Part shown: in pieces, positions 1 through 12,200 of the stretch
Layout: each line of letters begins with the position of its first letter
How positions within the stretch are numbered: the first letter of the stretch is position 1
DNA from: Spongilla lacustris
Taxonomy: Eukaryota; Porifera; Demospongiae; Spongillida; Spongillidae
NCBI GenBank assembly: GCA_949361645.1
Contig: OX442428.1
Span: 1,626,084-1,690,083, forward strand
Reading direction: 5' to 3'
DNA length: 64,000 bases
The notes under the pieces: model-generated
Told to the model about the DNA's origin: nothing
Databases searched by the model: none
Seen by the model: the letters and a program-made list of their open reading frames with translations, nothing else
Program-made: the position numbers and the translations under genes

Positions 1-418
1 ACTCTTTAAGAGATCAAAACCTCAACTGGGGGCACTCCAATTGGAACCAAAGGAGCCTGGTAGCTTCATTGTTCATGTGTAGCAAAGGTTTATTTACTAG
101 GGAGTGCAACTAAGCCAAAATGAAAAGCCATTTTGCAAGGAAATGCACAGGGAAAGACGTGTTGAGCAGTCTTAGTGCATCATTGCTCTGTCTTTTGCCT
201 AAACAATGGCACACATGTCTTATACAGATAACCGTTGCTAGGACACAAAATTCTTAAATCAACAATGATAATTGGTGTACATGTATGACATATAGCTGTT
301 GCTAGGGTAACACAAAATGAATAATCAAAATTCACATTTTTTATTTGTGATGATGTAGCCGTTGCTAGGGTTGCACAAAAATTATAATTTCAAGACATTC
401 TGAGAACAGCTTATCCAA
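1..418. other. Non-coding spacer
   Basis: No gene is recognisable here. The phrase 'gttgctagg' recurs three times (about 233, 297 and 362), which hints at an old decayed tandem repeat. Confidence 0.4.
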
Positions 419-426
419 ATGTATAG

Positions 427-560
427 GCCAGACCTGTGTACAATTGATGTATTGACCAGACCTCTGTACATTGTATTGACCAGACCCTCTGTACAATGTA
501 TTGGCCAGACCCTCTGTACAATGTGTCGGCCAGACCCTCTGTACAATGTGTTGGCCACAC
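427..560. repeat. Short tandem repeat, unit about 25 bp, about 5 copies
   Basis: The unit ccagaccctctgtacaatgt plus a variable attgg/gtcgg/gttgg spacer repeats with drift. Overlapping short ORFs on both strands are by-products of the repeat. Confidence 0.8.
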
Positions 561-662
561 CCTCCATCACCTCCACTGACCATTACATCACCTATCATCA
601 CATATAATTAATATTAATTCTAATAATAATAATCACATTCCTGTCACGATAATCACATCGCT

Positions 663-960
663 ATGGGAACTGAGGTCTTGAAGCAAAGGCAGGCTTTCTC
701 CCATTTGACCTCATGCCTGTCCTTTGGCTTAGGACACCAAAAGTCAAAGATCATTGTCGACATCTATGGGAGGCTAAATGTAGCCCTGGTGCGATGCAAT
801 GCCAGAGCTCTCCATAGCAGAGCATGCATAGGTACTGTATATATATGTGTAGTGTACATGTAGTTTTAATGTGCATATGATGTGTTGATTTGGCCCTTCT
901 CAGAGCAAATTCTCGAGCCATCCTGTCCCGTTCTCTGTGTACTGCTGTGCATGTTATTGT
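663..960 (+). mobile_element. LINE 3'-end fragments (C-terminus of a retrotransposon ORF)
   Basis: The plus-strand reading contains IVDIYGRLNVALVRCNARAL. About 90 bp on, a second partial copy reads RANSRAILSRS. The same signature, YGRLNL-x-LVRANA-x-AILSR, recurs at least eight times in this window, each time in a decayed, 5'-truncated context. That is expected of non-LTR retrotransposons inserted by target-primed reverse transcription. The clade is not resolved. The reading frame is short and not functional. Confidence 0.6.
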
Positions 961-1080
961 TGTAGGTATAGGTGTGAGATAGGTAATAGTGTGGATAAGT
1001 CGATTTGTGTATCACTGTTAGATCTGCGCTCAATTAAATTGTATGAAGGCATTGCAGCAAGAACATTACATTACAAATAC

Positions 1081-1090
1081 ACACACACAC

Positions 1091-1130
<40 letters not shown>
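1081..1130. repeat. (CA)n microsatellite
   Basis: About 50 bp of nearly pure CA repeat, directly before a LINE C-terminal fragment. Confidence 0.95.
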
Positions 1131-1131
<1 letters not shown>

Positions 1132-1390
1132 TCTCAAAATGACACGAAATGTGCTGAATTGAGTTCAAAATGTATTTCACTGGTGATAGTTATGGTGCTT
1201 GGGGTCCAGAGGCTTCTTTTTCATAAGTAGCCACCCATCTAGCCATTGGTGGGAGTACCTCCATATCTAAAGCATTGGCTGACCTCATTGGTCACCTCAG
1301 TCACTCACTAATCAGAGCTAATGTGCGTGCCATTCTGAGTCGTTCCTACTCCCACCTTGTGCAGCAGGTGGATGAACTTTGTGTGTAATT
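1131..1390 (+). mobile_element. LINE C-terminal fragment
   Basis: The reading begins with NDTKCAELSSKC, equivalent to the NDTKCSELGWQCIPL block of the copy at 30.3 kb. After frameshifts it continues through SYGAWGPEA-like residues to a SLIRANVRAILSRSYS-like end. Stops and frameshifts show that it is a relic. Confidence 0.6.
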
Positions 1391-1622
1391 GTTTGTATTG
1401 TGTGCGGTTGTGTGTGCATATTTCATTGAAGGCACATCCATGTATGTGTATGAAAAGTAAAATAAGGACATATACACACAGAACAACAACAACAAAATGA
1501 CACAATAAAAAAGAATGAAATTAGATTTTGGTCATTCAGTCGGTAGCCCAGCACCATCACCTATTCCAGCTCCAGTATTTGCAGTATTAATATCAATAAT
1601 ACTGAAATATAATACTATTATA

Positions 1623-1770
<148 letters not shown>

Positions 1771-2171
1771 TTGTAATGTAAAATTCTTAATACCTTCATA
1801 TATAATTATATATTATTATAATTATAATAATTATATGTATACATGCTGATACATGCGGTTGTTGACCACAAAAGGGCATGTAGACAGGTGTCTTTGTGGC
1901 CTGCTTGACACCAGGGACTTCTGTCCTCTTGATACCAGGGACTTCTATTTTGTTTTGCTTGGATTCTGTGTCATAGTGGTGTTTGCTGTTGTGGCCAGCT
2001 GGCTGATGTGATGTAATCTGCTTAGTGTTTGCTATGCAGCAGGTGGGCACCTTTAGAAGAGGAGGAAGTGGTGGACATGTGTGTGTACGTGTGCATTTTG
2101 GCCATGTTTGTAAGTGTGTTTGGTGTGTGTGCGTGTGTGTTTGTCTGTGTGTGCATGTGTGTACATTGCAT

Positions 2172-3947
2172 CGTCATGGTGTCATGGTCATAGGTGTGTC
2201 ATGGTCATAGGTGTGTCATGGTCATAGGTGTGTCATGGTCATAGGTGTGTCATGGTCATAGGTGTGCCATGGTCATAGGTGTGTCATGGTCATAGGTGTG
2301 TCATGGTCATAGGTGTGTCATGGTCATAGGTGTGTCATGGTCATAGGTGTGTCATGGTCATAGGTGTGTCATGGTCATAGGTGTGCCATGGTCATAGGTG
2401 TGTCATGGTCATAGGTGTGTCATGGTCATAGGTGTGTCATGGTCATAGGTGTGCCATGGTCATAGGTGTGTCATGGTCATAGGTGTGTCATGGTCATAGG
2501 TGTGTCATGGTCATAGGTGTGTCATGGTCATAGGTGTGTCATGGTCATAGGTGTGTCATGGTCATAGGTGTGCCATGGTCATAGGTGTGTCATGGTCATA
2601 GGTGTGTCATGGTCATAGGTGTGTCATGGTCATAGGTGTGCCATGGTCATAGGTGTGTCATGGTCATAGGTGTGTCATGGTCATAGGTGTGTCATGGTCA
2701 TAGGTGTGTCATGGTCATAGGTGTGTCGTGGTCATAGGTGTGTCGTGGTCATAGGTGTGTCGTGGTCATAGGTGTGTCATGGTCATAGGTGTGTCATGGT
2801 CATAGGTGTGTCATGGTCATAGGTGTGTTGTGGTCATAGGTGTGCCATGGTCATAGGTGTCATGGTCATAGGTGTGTCGTGGTCATAGGTGTGTCATGGT
2901 CATAGGTGTGTCGTGGTCATAGGTGTGTCCTGGTCATAGGTGTGCCATGGTCATAGGTGTGTCATGGTCATAGTTGTCATGGTCATAGGTGTGTCATGGT
3001 CATAGGTGTGTCATGGTCATAGGTGTCATGGTCATAGGTGTGTCATGGTCATAGGTGTGTCATGGTCATAGGTGTGTCGTGGTCATAGGTGTGTCGTGGT
3101 CATAGGTGTGTCATGGTCATAGGTGTGTCATGGTCATAGGTGTGTTGTGGTCATAGGTGTCATGGTCATAGGTGTGTCATGGTCATAGGTGTGTCATGGT
3201 CATAGGTGTGTCGTGGTCATAGGTGTGTTGTGGTCATAGGTGTGCCATGGTCATAGGTGTCATGGTCATAGGTGTGTTGTGGTCATAGGTGTCATGGTCA
3301 TAGGTGTGTCATGGTCATAGGTGTGTCATGGTCATAGGTGTGTCGTGGTCATAGGTGTGTTGTGGTCATAGGTGTGCCATGGTCATAGGTGTCATGGTCA
3401 TAGGTGTGTCGTGGTCATAGGTGTGTCATGGTCATAGGTGTGTCGTGGTCATAGGTGTGTCATGGTCATAGGTGTGCCATGGTCATAGGTGTGTCATGGT
3501 CATAGGTGTCATGGTCATAGGTGTGTCATGGTCATAGGTGTGTCATGGTCATAGGTGTGTCATGGTCATAGGTGTGTCATGGTCATAGGTGTGTCGTGGT
3601 CATAGGTGTGCCATGGTCATAGGTGTGTCATGGTCATAGGTGTGTCATGGTCATAGGTGTGTCATGGTCATAGGTGTGTCATGGTCATAGGTGTGTCGTG
3701 GTCATAGGTGTGTCGTGGTCATAGGTGTGTCGTGGTCATAGGTGTGTCGTGGTCATAGGTGTGTCATGGTCATAGGTGTGTCATGGTCATAGGTGTGTCG
3801 TGGTCATAGGTGTGTCATGGTCATAGGTGTGTCATGGTCATAGGTGTGTCATGGTCATAGGTGTGTCGTGGTCATAGGTGTGTCATGGTCATAGGTGTGT
3901 CATGGTCATAGGTGTGTCATGGTCATAGGTGTGTCATGGTCATAGGT
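2172..3947. repeat. 17-bp minisatellite, about 100 copies
   Basis: The unit tgtcatggtcataggtg repeats for about 1.77 kb. Variants recur in groups: gtgccatgg, gtgtcgtgg, gtgttgtgg, and shortened 14-bp units lacking TGT. The alternating variant order suggests unequal exchange of multi-unit blocks. No conserved reading frame runs through it. Confidence 0.97.
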
Positions 3948-4378
3948 TTGTTAAACATTAAGTATTATTAATTTATGCTCATGCATAGTTTACCAATTTT
4001 ATCAAAATTGGTTAATGTCGGAACATGGTGAATTAGATTCATGTGTATTTAATTGAATTTGAACCCCCTCCCCCCCCACACACACCAAATTCCTAAATCC
4101 GCCAGTCATTGTTGGACGTTATATATAATTATAATTATATTTATTTATTTACGGTGTTTAAAAATATGTGCATGTCTGCATGCACACATGTGTGTGTGTG
4201 TGTGGCTGTGTTTCTATTTTAATATTGCACCATTAACACTAGTAAAAAGCATTGTTATATGCAACAAATTAACATGTGTATAAAACTTGAGTATACAGAT
4301 GTTATGCGCAATATTCTGTACAATGTCTCCATACACAGTGTTGTACAGTATCGTATAACAACCTTTTTTTTTACACAG

Positions 4379-4820
4379 CACCACCTGTAGCAAGTCCCAA
4401 TCAAGCTAAATGTGATGCAGGTTGTATCGCTGGAGCAATCATCGGTGCTGTGTTGGGAACCATCTTGTTGGCTGGGATTGTTGCCGCGGTGATAGTGGGA
4501 GTGTACTTTGCAACTCATGGTGCTGGTGCAGCCACAAAGGGCATGGCTCTTTCAGGGCCCAATGGGTAAGGCACACGTCAATATGGCTGTTAAAAGCCAC
4601 CATTATAAGGGCAAGACACATGTGCATGCATGTCACAGTAACCATTAACAACTGCCACATACCTTCTTTTTTTTTTTTAAAGAAAAATTTTCTATAATGA
4701 AATGGTATAGTCCAACATGATTTTGGATTCATTAATGGTTAAGGAGATATAATCATTTTTTAAAAAGCCAGAAGTATATGTGTGGTTCTCTGCATATGCA
4801 CATGTATATGCACCCATCAG

Positions 4821-4868
<48 letters not shown>

Positions 4869-5812
4869 ATACACACACACATCATGCACACGCACATCAT
4901 GCACACACACAGGCCCACAATGCTTGGTTACATTTGGAGATATGCTTGTTTAATAATAAAGCCCCAGGGGAGGGGGTGGGGTGGAGAGATGCAGTACTCT
5001 ACAGTATGTGTGCATGCATGTGTGTACATACATGTAGATGTATACATGTGTGTACATACATGTAGATGTATACATGTATCTGCATGCATGTCATGTAGAT
5101 GTATACATGTGTGTACATACATGTAGATGTATACATGTATCTGCATGCATGTCATGTAGATGTATACATGTGTGTACATACATGTAGATGTATACATGTG
5201 TGTACATACATGTAGATGTATACATGCATCTGCATGTATAGAGAAAATCATCACATTTGTTTCTGTAAAAAAAAAAATTGCTCTAATATGCAAATCTGAC
5301 AGCATGTCTGATAAAGAATAATAATCACTTGTCACCTGCAATTTTGTGTTCATTTAATTTGTCACCTGGCAATGTGGTTTTAGCACTTCACCACTAAGTA
5401 AATTGAATCTCTTCCTTCTAAGGCAACATTTGACAAGTAGTTGATATGTAATTTTACTCTACCACACTATTAGCACTTTGAAGTCATAATTTGAAGCTTA
5501 TAGAAAACACAATATCAATTCGTGATGCATGTGAAGGTGCTTTTATCTTGAGCGCGATCATTTGTATTTGCCTGCAAAAATGGATGACCAAATCTAATTA
5601 TAATATTATTTACGGTGATTTCATATTACACGTGTGTACAATTATGCATGTGTACATTCGTCTTTTGTATAAGATCCAACAGTATGTCCTTCCACACATC
5701 TAAATGTCTTAGTTTTTTTTTTTTAACCTGTGCTCTTGTTACTTTCAGTACGGCCAAAGATAACCCTCTTTACCTGGACCCCAAGATCGTGGAGGACTCT
5801 GTGGCTCAGTGA
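4379..5812 (+). CDS. 3' end of a single-pass membrane protein with an NPLY tail (two exons; 5' end not found)
   Basis: Two exons are supported: 4379-4565 (acceptor ttttacacag, donor GTAAGG) and 5749-5812 (acceptor tactttcag, stop at 5810-5812). The first begins in phase 1 and ends in phase 2. It encodes PPVASPNQAKCDAGC, then a glycine-rich hydrophobic helix (IIGAVLGTILLAGIVAAVIV) and a short basic segment. The second encodes a cytoplasmic tail containing DNPLYLDPKIV and ending SVAQ. The helix closely resembles the one in the gene at 33.4-40.5 kb (same CI-x-IIGA-x-LG-x-IL pattern, same intron phases), so the two are probably paralogues. NPxY is a known endocytic and PTB-binding motif; its role here is inferred. 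Earlier ectodomain exons were not found in 1-4378, which is filled with satellites. They may lie outside the window. Confidence 0.7.
4824..4882. repeat. (CA)n microsatellite within the intron
   Basis: CA run with a few TA interruptions, inside the last intron of the upstream membrane-protein gene. Confidence 0.95.
5013..5236. repeat. TACATGTA-rich tandem repeat
   Basis: A 28-bp unit (tgtgtacatacatgtagatg plus tatacatg) alternates with a longer form containing ctgcatgcatgtcatg. The array lies in the last intron of the membrane-protein gene and is rich in short palindromes. Confidence 0.9.
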
Positions 5813-6379
5813 CAAAAGTTTGTTTTGTTAAAAATGAACATCCTCTCATTGTGTGTGTAATTAATTTCATATCATCCCACAGTATCTGTCCCGCCCCCCG
5901 CCCTCTCCCCCCCCCCCCCCCCATGTTTGCCTACCATAAATTCTATATTGCTGATCATGTTATGATTGCATGTTTATAAAAACATGTCTGTCACTGCTCG
6001 ATAAGCCTGCATGGAATGCCGAGAACACTCTCTGAGGCAGTTCTAGGCATTGAGAATCATACAATCAATCAATCAGTGTATGGGAATGAGGGTCTATTGG
6101 GCTTGCTGCTTTCACAAAAAAAGATTTGAGTCCGAAGTCACAAAACTCAGTTGAGTGACTCCACAAAACTATTCCATGTGCACAGCTTGCTGGTTATCAT
6201 CTCGCTGAATTGAGGATCCTAAAATAGCGGTTGTGTTCTGTTTTGGCCCCTTACATCAATCTCCACATGTGCTAAGACGGAGGGCATTCTTCAGGACAAT
6301 GAATGGCGTGCATGGCATGACATGGCGGTCAAATTTTATTTTAAAATCGATGTAAGGCAAAATCATTTATTACATAATC
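5813..6379. other. 3' flank, no gene seen
   Basis: This is the 3' untranslated and intergenic sequence after the NPLY gene. It holds a C-run at about 5908-5922 and nothing else recognisable. Confidence 0.4.
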
Positions 6380-7763
6380 ATTACGAACAAACATTTTATA
6401 GCACACAAGCATTATAGTATCTCAGCTAGCAGGCCAGCTGGATCTTGCGAGGATAGCAAGGGCGGATCCAGGAATATTGAAAGGGGGTCCGGGGGCTCTG
6501 CCCCCGGAAAAATTTTTGAGCATTGAATTCCTGGTTTCGATACTTTTTTTCACACCTTTGAACGGTAAGTTGTCCATTCGCTTAAACGGCCAGAGGTTTT
6601 ATCTATCGAGGGGAGGGGCAAACACACGAGGGGCGCCCAAAAGGGGCGTGGCTTACGATACTTCTGATGCGCGCGTAACCGTTTGACTCTGATAATGCAT
6701 GCGAGCGAGCGCTAGAGGCTAATTTATGCTCCGCATGTTGTGGATTAGGGATTGGAGGTGGGGGGGAAGGAGGCGCCATAGCCTGGGGATGGGGGGGGGC
6801 TAAGGCCCCCTGGGCGCCCCCTCCGGTCGCCTATGAACGCTCATGATCAGTGTCCCCAGCATCACACCTAAATTTTAGCAGGTTTGTGTCTTCAAGGTAC
6901 TTTACATTCTCATTGATGTTGACAGCAATTCGTCATTATTCGTGATTCGCGCTAGTCTGGCAAAGGCTGATTGGGTCCACCGCTTTGTGGCGCGGGTTGT
7001 GGTTCAGCTATGAATATCTCATCGTCATTAATTGGGACTTCTTTTCGTACGGATCGAGGCACTTCGGGAGCCTGAAGGGGCGTGGTACAAAATAAAAAAG
7101 GGGCGTGTTCTAAAGGAAAGGGGGGGGCTATAGCCCCCTCAGCCCCCCCCCCTGGATCCGCCTCTGGATAGCCCGAGCATTCTCCCTCACGAAGGTCAGG
7201 CTTAGTCTGCTCCAGCTTCACTGGAGGCTGAACCTACTGCTAACCTGGTGCAATAGAAGTTTTCCGAGCTGGGCCCTTTCTCCCCAACCACCACTGATAC
7301 ATCTCTACAGCCAGGGGAATGCACTCCCAACCAAGTTCCTTACACTTTGGACCATTCTTGACAACTTTTTTTTTTTTCTGCTGCTAAGTAACCCACAGTT
7401 GAGCTCGCTCCCAGAATCAAGATTGGGTTGAGCGGATTCACAACTGTGTCATGTCACAAGCAGTAGGTTTGCCAATGGTTTGGGAATGGGAGTGGTCCAT
7501 ACCACTTCCCTTCTCAAGCTCAGGAGAAAGCAGAGCCCGACTGAAAAATCAAATAAGACACCTCGTAAAACATTGTGATGGCGGCAAACATGTGGTCCTC
7601 TTTTACAAGTGGTGGCGTGGTGACCTAGCTTATCCAGGGGCTCCTGAGGTCCACACAGAGGGCAAGTGGCACCATCTTCAAAGAGTGGGAGGCCCAGCCA
7701 CCATTTGATCAGAACCTGGGCTTCATCTGGGGACAGCCGCAGCAAAAGAACGCATGGAATCAA
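6380..7763 (-). mobile_element. LINE C-terminal copy, split by a hAT-like MITE
   Basis: Reading leftward on the minus strand, 7763-7449 encodes a segment with GATCPLCG, LDKLGHHATTCKRG and RHHNVLRGVLFDF, a zinc-knuckle-like C-terminal region. The sequence continues through KNGPKCKELGWECIPLAVE near 7340 and RLSLTFVRENARAI near 7190. It then stops at the MITE border (7166) and resumes at 6457 with a matching AILARSSW-like end and a stop. The element was therefore continuous before the MITE entered. Frameshifts and an A-run show that it is dead. Confidence 0.65.
6458..7165. mobile_element. hAT-like non-autonomous MITE
   Basis: Terminal inverted repeats AAGGGCGGATCCAGG (6458-6472) and CCTGGATCCGCCTCT (7151-7165) pair at 13 of 15 positions. 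They are flanked by the 7-bp direct repeat GGATAGC at 6451-6457 and 7166-7172 (a possible eighth base differs). The interior is G/C-run rich and encodes nothing convincing. Target duplication length and short TIRs fit the hAT superfamily, but no transposase is present. Confidence 0.75.
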
Positions 7764-7769
7764 ATTTTG

Positions 7770-8010
7770 ATTTGCAATTGATTGATCGATAACATTCTGA
7801 GTATCAATTGATCAATCAATAGCAAATCAAAATTTGATTGATCGATAACATTCTGAGTATCAATTGATCAATCAATAGCAAATCAAAATTTGATTGATCG
7901 ATAACATTCTGAGTATCAATTGATCAATCAATAGCAAATCAAAATTTGATTGATCGATAACATTCTGAGTATCAATTGATCAATCAATAGCAAATCAAAA
8001 TTTGATTTGA
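7770..8010. repeat. 56-bp tandem repeat, about 4 copies
   Basis: The repeat point 'gtatcaattgatcaatcaat' falls at 7801, 7857, 7913 and 7969, giving an exact 56-bp period. Each unit is partly self-complementary (ttgattgatc and gatcaatcaa), so every copy could fold back. Confidence 0.92.
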
Positions 8011-8229
8011 CCCCCCTTTTTTTGCTGTGATGGGGTTGCTAGCACCTGGGGCAGTCACAGCCAAAAGCCTTGATCTGGTAGTAGGTGGAGAAGTCTCCCA
8101 AAGGGCTGCTTGGTCTAGGTCTTCAAGATTTTACTTATAATTTTGGATAGTAACAAAACAAACATTCTGTTGGTGGTTACAATATAAAAACATATGCAAC
8201 TATAGTTACTCTCCACTACTGGTGGAATA

Positions 8230-8430
8230 ATGGGTCCAATTGCAACAACATTTTATAAACGCCTTGCAGACCGGCTAGCTTCCAAATGGAACTCATCCTA
8301 CAGCCAAACCATTGGATGGTTGCGATGCCGTCTGTTCTTTTCTCTCCTTCGCTCATCCATCCTATGCATCAGAGGAGCTCGTTCATCAAAGGGGCGCGTA
8401 CCTTGCAGTGTCCCCCTCCCAGTAGAGCTA
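8230..8430 (+). mobile_element. Retroelement ORF fragment
   Basis: The plus-strand reading contains ATTFYKRLADRLASKW, QTIGWLRCRLFFSLLRSSI and CIRGARSS. From general recognition this resembles the C-terminal region of retroelement pol-like proteins common in cnidarian and sponge genomes. It has no start or flanking domains and adjoins the giant inverted-repeat element. The exact family is not known to me. Confidence 0.45.
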
Positions 8431-9659
8431 GTGCATAGTAATCTAGGTTCACTCTGGACTAGAAAGATATCATTTAACTTCATCATTTAACTCGTATTGT
8501 GCATTTGCTGTATATTCAAATATTTAATAGTGAAAAATAATATAATTATATATATAATTATAATTGGGACAGTGTCCAGCAAAATCGGGCTTGTGGGGTT
8601 ATAATTTTATCACTATAAAAATTGCACGTTACACTTAACCGCACATCTTCGCAACGGTACAACCTTTTCCTTTCAAATTTCATACACTTGTTCCCACACC
8701 ATTTCTCTCTGTGGAAATCGATTTTTGTAATCTACGTATTTTCCGTGCAGCGGGTACAGCATTCGTTAACCCCGCGGGTTAGAAATCCACATTTCTCGAG
8801 GTACGAGTGTTGAAAACGCGTCAAATTCGGAGCATACATAGTGAAGTCCTGTAGCTATTGATTTGTTCAGATCGTTGATTTGTATGTTATCCGTTACGGT
8901 AATATGGCAGTGCAAAGTTAGTGCATATTTCCCGCTCGATTCGCGCCACCAATGTATCCTAACGCGCTTCCCGTTCTTCCGAGACATGAATATGCAATTA
9001 TATCTGACTCCGCCTATTCTCCGCCCCAAAGACCCAGTACCACTTTTGCTTGCTGGAAATTAAAGTGGAAACAATCTCGTTACGGCTGGCTTTTGACTTG
9101 ACAACTAGCGATTAGCGAAGTAAAGTTAACAAGTAATTGAGGCGATCGTGCAATGCACGTGGACTCTCGTGCCAACTCGGTACGTACGCACTCATAGCCA
9201 CATTATAATACATCGCAGACATCAGGAGGGTGGTGATTGATTCATTTAGGAAAAGGCTTTCCGGGGACAAGTACGATTGCTAAGCCTTACTGTATACTAC
9301 ATGTACTATAAGTCTTGGCTGTCTTGCTGCCTTCTTTGCACAACGTTAGCAACACAAACTAGTGCTATGGTGCAGTGCCAGTTATAAGAAGTGCTGTTAC
9401 TGTGCTTGTAAAGTAGTGCTATGGTGTTGTGCTTGTGAAGTAGTGCTATTGTGCAGTACCCGTTATGGTGTTGAAGTAGTGCCATTCATGGGTGAAGTAG
9501 TGCTATGGTGCTGATTGTGTAGTGCTATGGTGCTGCATTTATGAAGCAGAGTGCCTCTGTGTGACGTAGTGCTATGGTGCAGTACTAATGAAGTAGTGCC
9601 ATCGTTCTGTGCTTGTGAAGTAGTGCTATGGTGCTGATTGCATATTGATATGGTGCAGT

Positions 9660-9860
9660 GCTTGTGAAGTAGTGCTATGGTGCAGTGCTTGTGACGTAGT
9701 GCTATGATGCAGTGCTTGTGACGTAGTGCTATGGTGCAGTGCTTGTGACGTAGTGCTATGGTGCAGTGCTTGTGATGTAGTGCTATGGTGCAGTGCTTGT
9801 GATGTAGTGCTATGGTGCAGTGCTTGTGACGTAGTGCTATGGTGCAGTGCTGGTGCGAGG
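9660..9860. repeat. 27-bp satellite, left-arm array (about 7 copies)
   Basis: The unit gtagtgctatggtgcagtgc plus ttgtgac is the reverse complement of the right-arm array. The array is much shorter than its partner. Confidence 0.9.
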
Positions 9861-10599
9861 AAGCAAGGGCCATGGGGGCCATTGCCTCCATTTTATTGTT
9901 GTAGAGGGGCATTGCCCCCCCCCCCCCCCCTCCCTCCCTCACCTTTATTCTGTATGATGTATAAAAGTATAAATGGAGGGGGGAGTGGGGGGGGGGAAGT
10001 GCTATACGCCATCCTAAAATTTCTGAGTCAGGTCCTCAACCTATAGACACATTTATTTGTACCCCCCACCTTTAAATACCTTACTACACACCTGATGGTG
10101 GCACTGTGCTTTTGAAGTAGTACCATGGTGCTATGCTTGTGAAGTGGTGTTGTGGTGCTTATTGTGTAGTGCTATGGGCTGTGTTTATCAAGTAGTGCTA
10201 TTGTGCAACGCTATGGTGCTGTGTTTGTGAAGCATGTGAAGTAGTGCTATAGTGTTGTGCATGTGAAGTAGTGCTATAATGTTGTGCATGTGAAGTAGTG
10301 CCATCCCTGTTTAGTGCTGAAGTAGTGCTATGGTGCTGATTGGTTAGTACTATGGTGCTGATTTTGTAGTGCTATGGTGCTGATTGTGTAGTGCTATGGT
10401 GCTGATTGTGTAGTGCTATGGTGCTGCTTGTATACTGCTATGGTGCTGCTTGTATACTGCTATGGTGCTAATAGTGTAATGCTATGGTGCTGAATTTATG
10501 AAGTAGAGCTATGGTGTTGTGCTTGTGAAGTAGTGCTATTGTGCAGCGCCTGTTAAGAAGTGCTAGTATAGTGCTGTGCTTGTGAAATAGTGCTATTTA

Positions 10600-12200
10600 T
10601 GGTGGGCTACTACAGATCAAAGACAACTTGTTACCCATTTTGTTTCAGGAGTATTGGTAATTGCTCTGGAAGGTTAACCCTTAATCCTCATTTGAAAAGA
10701 CAATAGTTTGCACCACCCATCCTCATGTTAATTGGGAATGGGCTTGTGACTCATGTACACATCTGATGCTCCTTGAAATCTTCCTTTTTGAAAGCGTACT
10801 ACACCTTTAATTAATGTTCATGTATAGTTTACAGCCCCCTTTTAATGGGGTGCAATGCCCAAGCAATACACATGTAGCTTCCATGGTACAAGGTGCACCT
10901 TGAACTGAGGCCATGCAGGCCAGGTCACCACTTAATGGCTGCATAGGAAATATGGTAAAGGTGACTCTGATGGAAACAATAGATGGTGATTATTAGGCAA
11001 GCTATGACCACCTCGGCCATCATGCAGCTATAGTGACCACCTCAGTGTGGAGCTATGTCTCCTGACCACTCCAAAACTTGCCAAAGCTGTTATCCAACTG
11101 GTACATGGGAAAGGCAATGACTCTAGACTTGCCCATCACTTCTCACCTCTTCATTTAACCCCCTAGCACTATTGGAAGCGAGGGTGCCCAGGTCAATACA
11201 TACTGCCAATGACACCTTGTGCTCTGACCTGGGGTGTGTTTGCGTGAAGCCTAAGATACGGAGGCACCAGCTATAAGCTTGCCTCACCTCTTGCCACCAC
11301 CTCTAAATTCCAAAAGCTATCCTTACCTGGACTGCCAACCCTGATGTACATTAGTGATTGCTTTGATTGCTTGTGTGTGTTGTACATCTGTGATTGTGTG
11401 TGTATATGTGCCTGCATATGTGTGTGTGTCTGTACGTGTGTGTGTTTGCAAATTCTAAGTGGTGCCCCTCATACATGGCCCCTATTTCATCTATATAGGG
11501 AGCTGTGCAACATACTCTGAATATTTGTATAGTAGCTCATATAGTACAAGAGCAGTGTTGAGATTTTTTGGTTTAAGTCCAGGCTTCACAGGGGTAGAAG
11601 CTTTGGAAGCCCTGCATATGGTGGCAGTGAATATTATTGCTAACCTATCACTACAGATTATGGCAGGTCTGGGCCACTGGAAAGTTTACATAGACTGTGT
11701 TCACAACCAACAAGCTTGTTATTTCTTATAGTGCAGTGCTTGTAAAGTAGTGCTATGGTGCTGTGCTTGTGAAGTGCTTTTTCACAGGCACAGCACCATA
11801 GCACTACTTTACAGGCACTGCACCATAGCACAACTTAACAGGCACTGCACCATAGCACTGCTTCACAGGCACTGCAACAATAGCACTGCAAAATAGCACT
11901 TCTTGATAAAACAGCACCATAGAAAGCACCATAGCACTACTTCATAAGCATAGCAGCAAGGCACTAACAGGTGCGAAGGAAGGTATATAAATAAAAGTTG
12001 GGGGGTGCAAAAAAAGAGCTCACACAGTACAAGATCAATCCTTCACAGAAGCAGCTTTGGAAGCCTTGCATATGTTAGCAGTGAATATTATTGCTAACCT
12101 ATCACTACAGATTATGGCAGGACTGGGCCACTGGAAAGTTTACATAGACTGAATGGTAATAGTGTTCACATACCAGCTGAATGGTAAGTGTTCACATTCA
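10600..12200. other. Central spacer of the giant element with a roughly 110-bp direct duplication
   Basis: Positions 11582-11695 and 12040-12150 share almost the same text (agctttggaagcc, then cagtgaatattattgctaac, ending gtttacatagact). The rest holds decayed satellite units and single-copy sequence without a convincing ORF. Confidence 0.7.

Noticed and set aside
1796..2050. Minus ORF with a duplicated EVPGIKRTEVPGVK phrase
   Set aside because: The duplication is a short DNA repeat; no other sign of a gene.
2172..3947. CRISPR-like array
   Set aside because: Units are contiguous with no spacers, and the surrounding genes are eukaryotic; it is a minisatellite.
8622..9063. ORFs in the arm of the giant element (mirror copies at 16230-16710)
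   Set aside because: Conserved between the arms only because the arms are identical; no domain, and overlapping ORFs occur on both strands.
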